Positions 14,193-17,073 of a stretch of DNA of 17,073 nt are shown in pieces. The DNA comes from an uncultured Anaerotignum sp. (GTDB lineage Bacteria > Bacillota > Clostridia > Lachnospirales > Anaerotignaceae). The notes under the pieces were generated by a model that was not told the origin of the DNA, did not search any database, and saw nothing but the letters and a program-made list of their open reading frames with translations. How positions within the stretch are numbered: the first letter of the stretch is position 1; each line of letters opens with the position of its first letter. A program made the translations under genes and the position numbers. The stretch covers positions 1 through 17,073 of the forward strand of contig NZ_CAKQVD010000040.1 of the NCBI RefSeq assembly GCF_934277605.1, written 5' to 3'.

Positions 14193-15140
14193 TTAAGCCA
14201 AGGGGTAACAAATCAATTCCTCTCCGTCCAGGTTTTCCTTGTGCAGCTCCACCGCCGTAATGCTGTGATTGTCATAGGTCTTATAATAATAAATTCCCTT
14301 CTCCAGATTACAGCAGGAGCTGTATATGGTAATCTCATATTGCCCGTCGCCCAAATAGCAGCACCCTCTCTGCTGCTCCACTGCGCCGAGAATATGGAAA
14401 AACTGGCTGACACTCTCCTTTTCGCCCTCTGCGGAACGGGAATTTAATTTCACAAAGGCCGCACGCACAAAACGGGAGGCAGAGCTAAGGTCGCCGGGCA
14501 GTCCAATCCCGCCCATGCCACGACTGAAGGGCGAAAGCAACGCCTGTCCGCTGAAGCGGTCCTTCGCCGGCTCTGCGGTAACATTCAAATATTGCTTGAT
14601 GTTTTCTCTGTGGAAGGGAAACGGCGGATTATTTGCCAAAACACCAATCGGGTTATCATAAATATGCAGTCCGTCCGCCATCTGCTCAATCACAAGGCAC
14701 TGCGCCGCATCCGCAAGCATCCAGTGCATCGGGCTGGGCTGCAGGGCCTCGCTGAACGGCTCATCTGTCACCGCAATCCGCCCCAAAAGCACCCTTGCCT
14801 CTGCCACGGTTTCGCATTGCCCCAAAATCCAAGGCAGCAGCGCCCAAGAGGGAATGTTGTCCTTCCCCTCCTGCCGCTTTTGATAAACCGCATTCCCCGC
14901 AAACAGCAGGCCGGCCATGGCAAGCCCCTTCTCGTTGACCACATCATAATATAACGGCGTTCCCTCGGCAACGTGCGCCATGCCAATCATGGCATACTCT
15001 GTCCGAAATTCCGCCCCTTCGGGAAGGCGGAACAAAAATCGTCTGGGGGTAATCGTCACGCTCTCCCCATAGGAACATTCAAAATCCAGATTTCTGCCAA
15101 AATAATGGTCTTTGGTATGATAGCTCACTGCGGTACACAT
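14193..15140 (-). CDS. Choloylglycine hydrolase family protein (bile salt hydrolase-like)
   Basis: This 315-residue Ntn hydrolase belongs to the conjugated bile salt hydrolase/penicillin V acylase family, which splits amide bonds such as glycine or taurine conjugates of bile acids. Translation from MCTAV places the nucleophile at Cys2, exposed by removal of Met1. The ribosome site GGAGGG is 7 bases upstream of this ATG, while the ATG two codons earlier is too close. Catalytic residues seen are C2, R16 (FGRNLD), D19, N170 (VLANNP) and R223 (ASRFVR). The oxyanion-hole Asn82 of Clostridium perfringens enzyme, in AGLNF, is Leu79 here (AGLLF). Overall similarity extends to the C-terminal EKGIYYYKTYDNHSI and KENLDGEE. 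No signal peptide is present, so it should be cytoplasmic. Bile salts are the likely but unproven substrate. Confidence 0.9.
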   Translation of the reverse strand: MCTAVSYHTKDHYFGRNLDFECSYGESVTITPRRFLFRLPEGAEFRTEYAMIGMAHVAEGTPLYYDVVNEKGLAMAGLLFAGNAVYQKRQEGKDNIPSWALLPWILGQCETVAEARVLLGRIAVTDEPFSEALQPSPMHWMLADAAQCLVIEQMADGLHIYDNPIGVLANNPPFPFHRENIKQYLNVTAEPAKDRFSGQALLSPFSRGMGGIGLPGDLSSASRFVRAAFVKLNSRSAEGEKESVSQFFHILGAVEQQRGCCYLGDGQYEITIYSSCCNLEKGIYYYKTYDNHSITAVELHKENLDGEELICYPLA

Positions 15141-15179
15141 CCGCATTCCCTCCTTTTATCCTTTGTCTCTCTATTTTCC

Positions 15180-15200
15180 GCATAAAATCCGATTCTATGC
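15180..15200 (-). other. Intercistronic hairpin
   Basis: On the minus strand GCATAGAAT pairs with ATTTTATGC (one G-T) around CGG, between the stalk-protein gene and the Ntn-hydrolase gene. It lacks a T run, so it is not a terminator; it may affect mRNA stability or processing. Confidence 0.35.
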
Positions 15201-15207
15201 GTTCTCT

Positions 15208-16260
15208 TTAAATCCGGTATGCAACCTCAAAGGATACCATTCCCGTTGCCGCAGGCGCAATCGTCCCCGGGGAGAGATAAAACGCAATCCCGTTGCTCGT
15301 CAAATAAAACTGCACCTGACCGAGATTCTGTTGCAGTCTGCTTTCCGCATCACTGTAAAACGCCTTCTCGTCCGCCTCAATCAAAGCCGTAAAGGAGGCC
15401 TTCCAAAGCTCCCGCAAATCACTTTGGCTGTCGGAAACCAAATCACTCAAGGCACATTCCTTGCCGCTGTTCCATGCGTATGTATGAGAAATATCCTGCG
15501 TCTGTTCTGCTCCGCCGACATAAGAGGAAACCGCCCCCAAGAAAGAAGCATAGCCGTTTGCATTTCTCGTCAGGCTGTATGCCCCCACGCAATAATAGGG
15601 CTGAAAGCTTTTCGGATTATTTGCGTAGGCCTGCAAAGCCTGCGCCCGATACATCCTCAAAAACGCATTGCCCTGCTCAAAGACTGCCTCTGCCATCGCA
15701 TCATTAACCGCTGTCTGCCCTGCCGCCTCATCGCATTTCAGCGCAACACGCAGCACCTCTGTCCCATCTGCCGCACGCACAGAGGAGGTATAGCCATCCT
15801 TCTGCGGCTTTTGCTGTTCGTTGCCGGAAGCATCCTCTGCTGTGCCGCTCGAATGGATATCAATCACATATTTCACACCGTCCCAGCCAACAGAGGCACC
15901 AAGGCTTTCCGCAACGGCACGCAGAGGCACCAGTGTGCGGTCATTGATAATCTGTGCAGGCACAGCCATGGTATAAACCAATGCACCGTTTTTATACAGC
16001 CCCGCCTCGCCAATGTGCAGCAAAATAACATCCTCGTTGTGAATTGCCATCACTGTCTGTTCTTTTTCATCCCAAACCACCTGTGCATCCAGTGCCTCAA
16101 AAATTTTCCGCATCGGCACAAGGGTGCGGTCATTCTGTATGATGGGCGGCTGGTCAAAGCCAATCTGCTCTCCGTCAACATAAACCGTAATCAACGGGTG
16201 GGCGAAGGCAGGCACGCAAAACATCCATGCCGCCAAAAGCCCTAAAAATACCTTTTTCAT
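15208..16260 (-). CDS. Secreted copper-amine-oxidase N-domain stalk protein with DUF3298-like C-terminus
   Basis: A 350-residue exported protein. Residues 1-20 are a signal peptide (MKK, hydrophobic core, V-P-A-F-A). Residues about 23-136 form a copper amine oxidase N-terminal-like (stalk) domain, a surface module in Firmicutes with no link to oxidase activity. Its duplicated motif is DRTLVPMRKIFEALDAQVVW (44-63) and DRTLVPLRAVAESLGASVGW (107-126). After a polar linker (137-158), the rest resembles the DUF4163/DUF3298 pair known from RsiV-type proteins, ending in V-Q-F-Y-L-T-S-N-G-I-A-F-Y-L-S-P. The ATG at 16260 is preferred because it begins the signal peptide and has GGTGA 5 bases upstream; an in-frame TTG lies at 16272. 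It follows the C_GCAxxG_C_C gene by 25 bases. A wall-associated sensing or binding role is inferred. Confidence 0.85.
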   Translation of the reverse strand: MKKVFLGLLAAWMFCVPAFAHPLITVYVDGEQIGFDQPPIIQNDRTLVPMRKIFEALDAQVVWDEKEQTVMAIHNEDVILLHIGEAGLYKNGALVYTMAVPAQIINDRTLVPLRAVAESLGASVGWDGVKYVIDIHSSGTAEDASGNEQQKPQKDGYTSSVRAADGTEVLRVALKCDEAAGQTAVNDAMAEAVFEQGNAFLRMYRAQALQAYANNPKSFQPYYCVGAYSLTRNANGYASFLGAVSSYVGGAEQTQDISHTYAWNSGKECALSDLVSDSQSDLRELWKASFTALIEADEKAFYSDAESRLQQNLGQVQFYLTSNGIAFYLSPGTIAPAATGMVSFEVAYRI

Positions 16261-16285
16261 CTCAATCACCAAATCTTTTTCTCAT

Positions 16286-16768
16286 TTATTTCTGTGCTTC
16301 CTCTGCATATTTCGCAGCCAAGCCCGCACAATAGGTAATCATTGTCATGCAGTTTCTCTTTCTCTCCTTGCCGTTCCAGTCGCCAAAGGGATTGGAAAGC
16401 TCAGAGCAAATCAATGTGCCGTATTGCTCCTCCATTTCATGCACCATCTTGCCCACAGTGGGATAAATCCCCTGCTGCAATTCGGCAATGCGTTCCGCCA
16501 CTGTTTCCTTTTCCAAGGGATTTTCTCTGCCCACAACAGAGCTGAGTGCCATCACAGCCCCCGTAATCGCACCGCAGGTATTCTTTGTGTGGCCCATGCC
16601 GCCGCCAAAGCCCGTTGCCAGCTTTACGATTTCCTTGGGCAATCCGGTGTCAAAATGCTTCAAAAATGCCGTCATTACACATTCGGAGCAATTCAACCCC
16701 TGCTTAAAGCATTCCTTTGCCTCCTGCTCCACCAGCTCAACTCTTGTCAATTCTCTGCTTTCCTCCAT
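16286..16768 (-). CDS. C_GCAxxG_C_C family putative redox protein
   Basis: This 160-residue protein matches the C_GCAxxG_C_C family, a set of small, probably redox-active or metal-binding proteins of anaerobes with no established reaction. Cysteines are at 20, 27, 30, 65, 121, 140 and 147. The first cluster is C-F-K-Q-G-L-N-C-S-E-C. The second, TCGAITGAVMAL (64-75), follows the glycine-rich GFGGGMGHTKN. The late C121, C140 and C147 complete the set. There is no signal peptide. AAGGAGG lies 8 bases upstream of the ATG. It is the first gene of a likely four-gene minus-strand operon with its own extended -10 promoter at 16809. Confidence 0.9.
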   Translation of the reverse strand: MEESRELTRVELVEQEAKECFKQGLNCSECVMTAFLKHFDTGLPKEIVKLATGFGGGMGHTKNTCGAITGAVMALSSVVGRENPLEKETVAERIAELQQGIYPTVGKMVHEMEEQYGTLICSELSNPFGDWNGKERKRNCMTMITYCAGLAAKYAEEAQK

Positions 16769-16808
16769 TTAAAAAACCTCCTTAAAAAACCCTATTTGTA
16801 TTTTTTTC

Positions 16809-16817
16809 ATCATACCA
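16809..16817 (-). promoter_or_regulatory. Extended -10 promoter of the C_GCAxxG_C_C operon
   Basis: On the minus strand TGG precedes TATGAT, an extended -10 element, about 40 bases upstream of the start codon. The -35 position (TTTCTT) is poor, which fits dependence on the TG extension. Confidence 0.5.
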
Positions 16818-16883
16818 CAAGCAGAGAAAAAAAGAAACCTGTCCCTTTCCGTAAAATCCTGTTTCCTTTTGGCTTTTTTCGGC

Positions 16884-16915
16884 ATAGAGAAAGGGCACTC
16901 CAAACGGAGTGCCCT
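16884..16915 (-). terminator. Intrinsic terminator of the aminotransferase gene
   Basis: A perfect 10-base stem, AGGGCACTCC (16892-16901) with GGAGTGCCCT (16906-16915), has a 4-base loop. On the minus strand it is followed by TTCTCT. It lies 44 bases beyond the stop of the partial aminotransferase gene. Confidence 0.85.
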
Positions 16916-16959
16916 AACATGTGCAAAGCCAATGCTTAACTCAATTTATGTAGCTTGAA

Positions 16960-17073
16960 TTATTTGCCGCCTTTTGCTTTGTATGCTTCGATACCCTTGC
17001 CCAGCAGTTCAATACCTCTAGCCATATCTTCAGCTTTCAGGATGTAAGCGATACGCAGTTCGTCTCTGCCCAG
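16960..17073 (-). CDS. Partial class I/II PLP-dependent aminotransferase, C-terminus only
   Basis: Only the last 37 residues are in the window; the gene continues past the right edge. They read L-G-R-D-E-L-R-I-A-Y-I-L-K, then A-E-D-M-A-R-G-I-E-L-L and a final G-I-E-A-Y-K-A-K-G-G-K. The D-E-L-R-I-A-Y-I-L segment is the conserved C-terminal strand of fold-type I aspartate/alanine-type aminotransferases, and its Arg is equivalent to the substrate-carboxylate-binding Arg386 of aspartate aminotransferase. The codon choice is rich in CTG, ATC and CGT and looks that of a well-expressed gene. The exact substrate cannot be told from this fragment. Confidence 0.75.
   Translation of the reverse strand: MGRDELRIAYILKAEDMARGIELLGKGIEAYKAKGGK

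Noticed and set aside
1..17073. CRISPR array, insertion sequence, tRNA or phage genes
   Set aside because: No regularly spaced repeats, transposase-like ORF, cloverleaf or integrase was seen on reading both strands.

Overview
The window looks like chromosomal DNA of an anaerobic, spore-forming Gram-positive Clostridia member, most plausibly Lachnospirales. The clues are a sporulation YhcN/YlaJ-type lipoprotein, an S-layer (SLH) protein, a TM1266-type regulator of the [FeFe]-hydrogenase system, a C_GCAxxG_C_C redox protein and a choloylglycine-hydrolase enzyme typical of gut bacteria. Gene starts carry strong AGGAGG-type ribosome sites and intergenic gaps carry intrinsic terminators. The species cannot be fixed from the sequence alone.

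Left part (1-4980): a 911-residue SLH protein and a YhcN-type sporulation lipoprotein lie on the minus strand. A 53-residue membrane protein and ychF, a translation-associated P-loop ATPase, lie on the plus strand. Middle (4981-7856): a PurF-like amidophosphoribosyltransferase on the minus strand keeps the PRPP loop and all four Fe-S cysteines but has lost the glutaminase nucleophile. Divergent from it is a plus-strand pair, a TM1266-type ACT-fold regulator and a TSUP/TauE-type anion permease. A 330-bp gap between these divergent units holds two promoters and terminator-like hairpins that serve no visible gene.

Centre (7857-13260, minus strand): a polyamine-uptake operon read as XRE-cupin regulator, potA, potB, a potC-potD fusion, then a small cysteine-rich protein of unknown function. 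The PotA ATPase has its C-terminal TOBE region split by about 170 residues that contain two Ig-like repeats. The promoter is surrounded by repeated AGTTTA/TAAACT boxes, probably the operator of the first gene's product. A 300-bp structured non-coding stretch follows upstream, with an independent sigma-A promoter and an intrinsic terminator about 75 nt apart, which suggests a small RNA or attenuated leader.

Right part (13573-16768, minus strand): a likely four-gene operon with a C_GCAxxG_C_C protein, a secreted copper-amine-oxidase-like stalk protein with a DUF3298-like tail, a choloylglycine-hydrolase family Ntn hydrolase and the Maf nucleotide pyrophosphatase. The last bases hold the C-terminus of a class I/II PLP aminotransferase and its terminator.

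The most unusual points are the glutaminase-dead PurF homologue, the Ig-repeat insertion in PotA, the PotC-PotD fusion with its cysteine-rich partner, and the structured RNA region upstream of the pot operon. No tRNA, rRNA, CRISPR array, insertion sequence or phage gene was seen.
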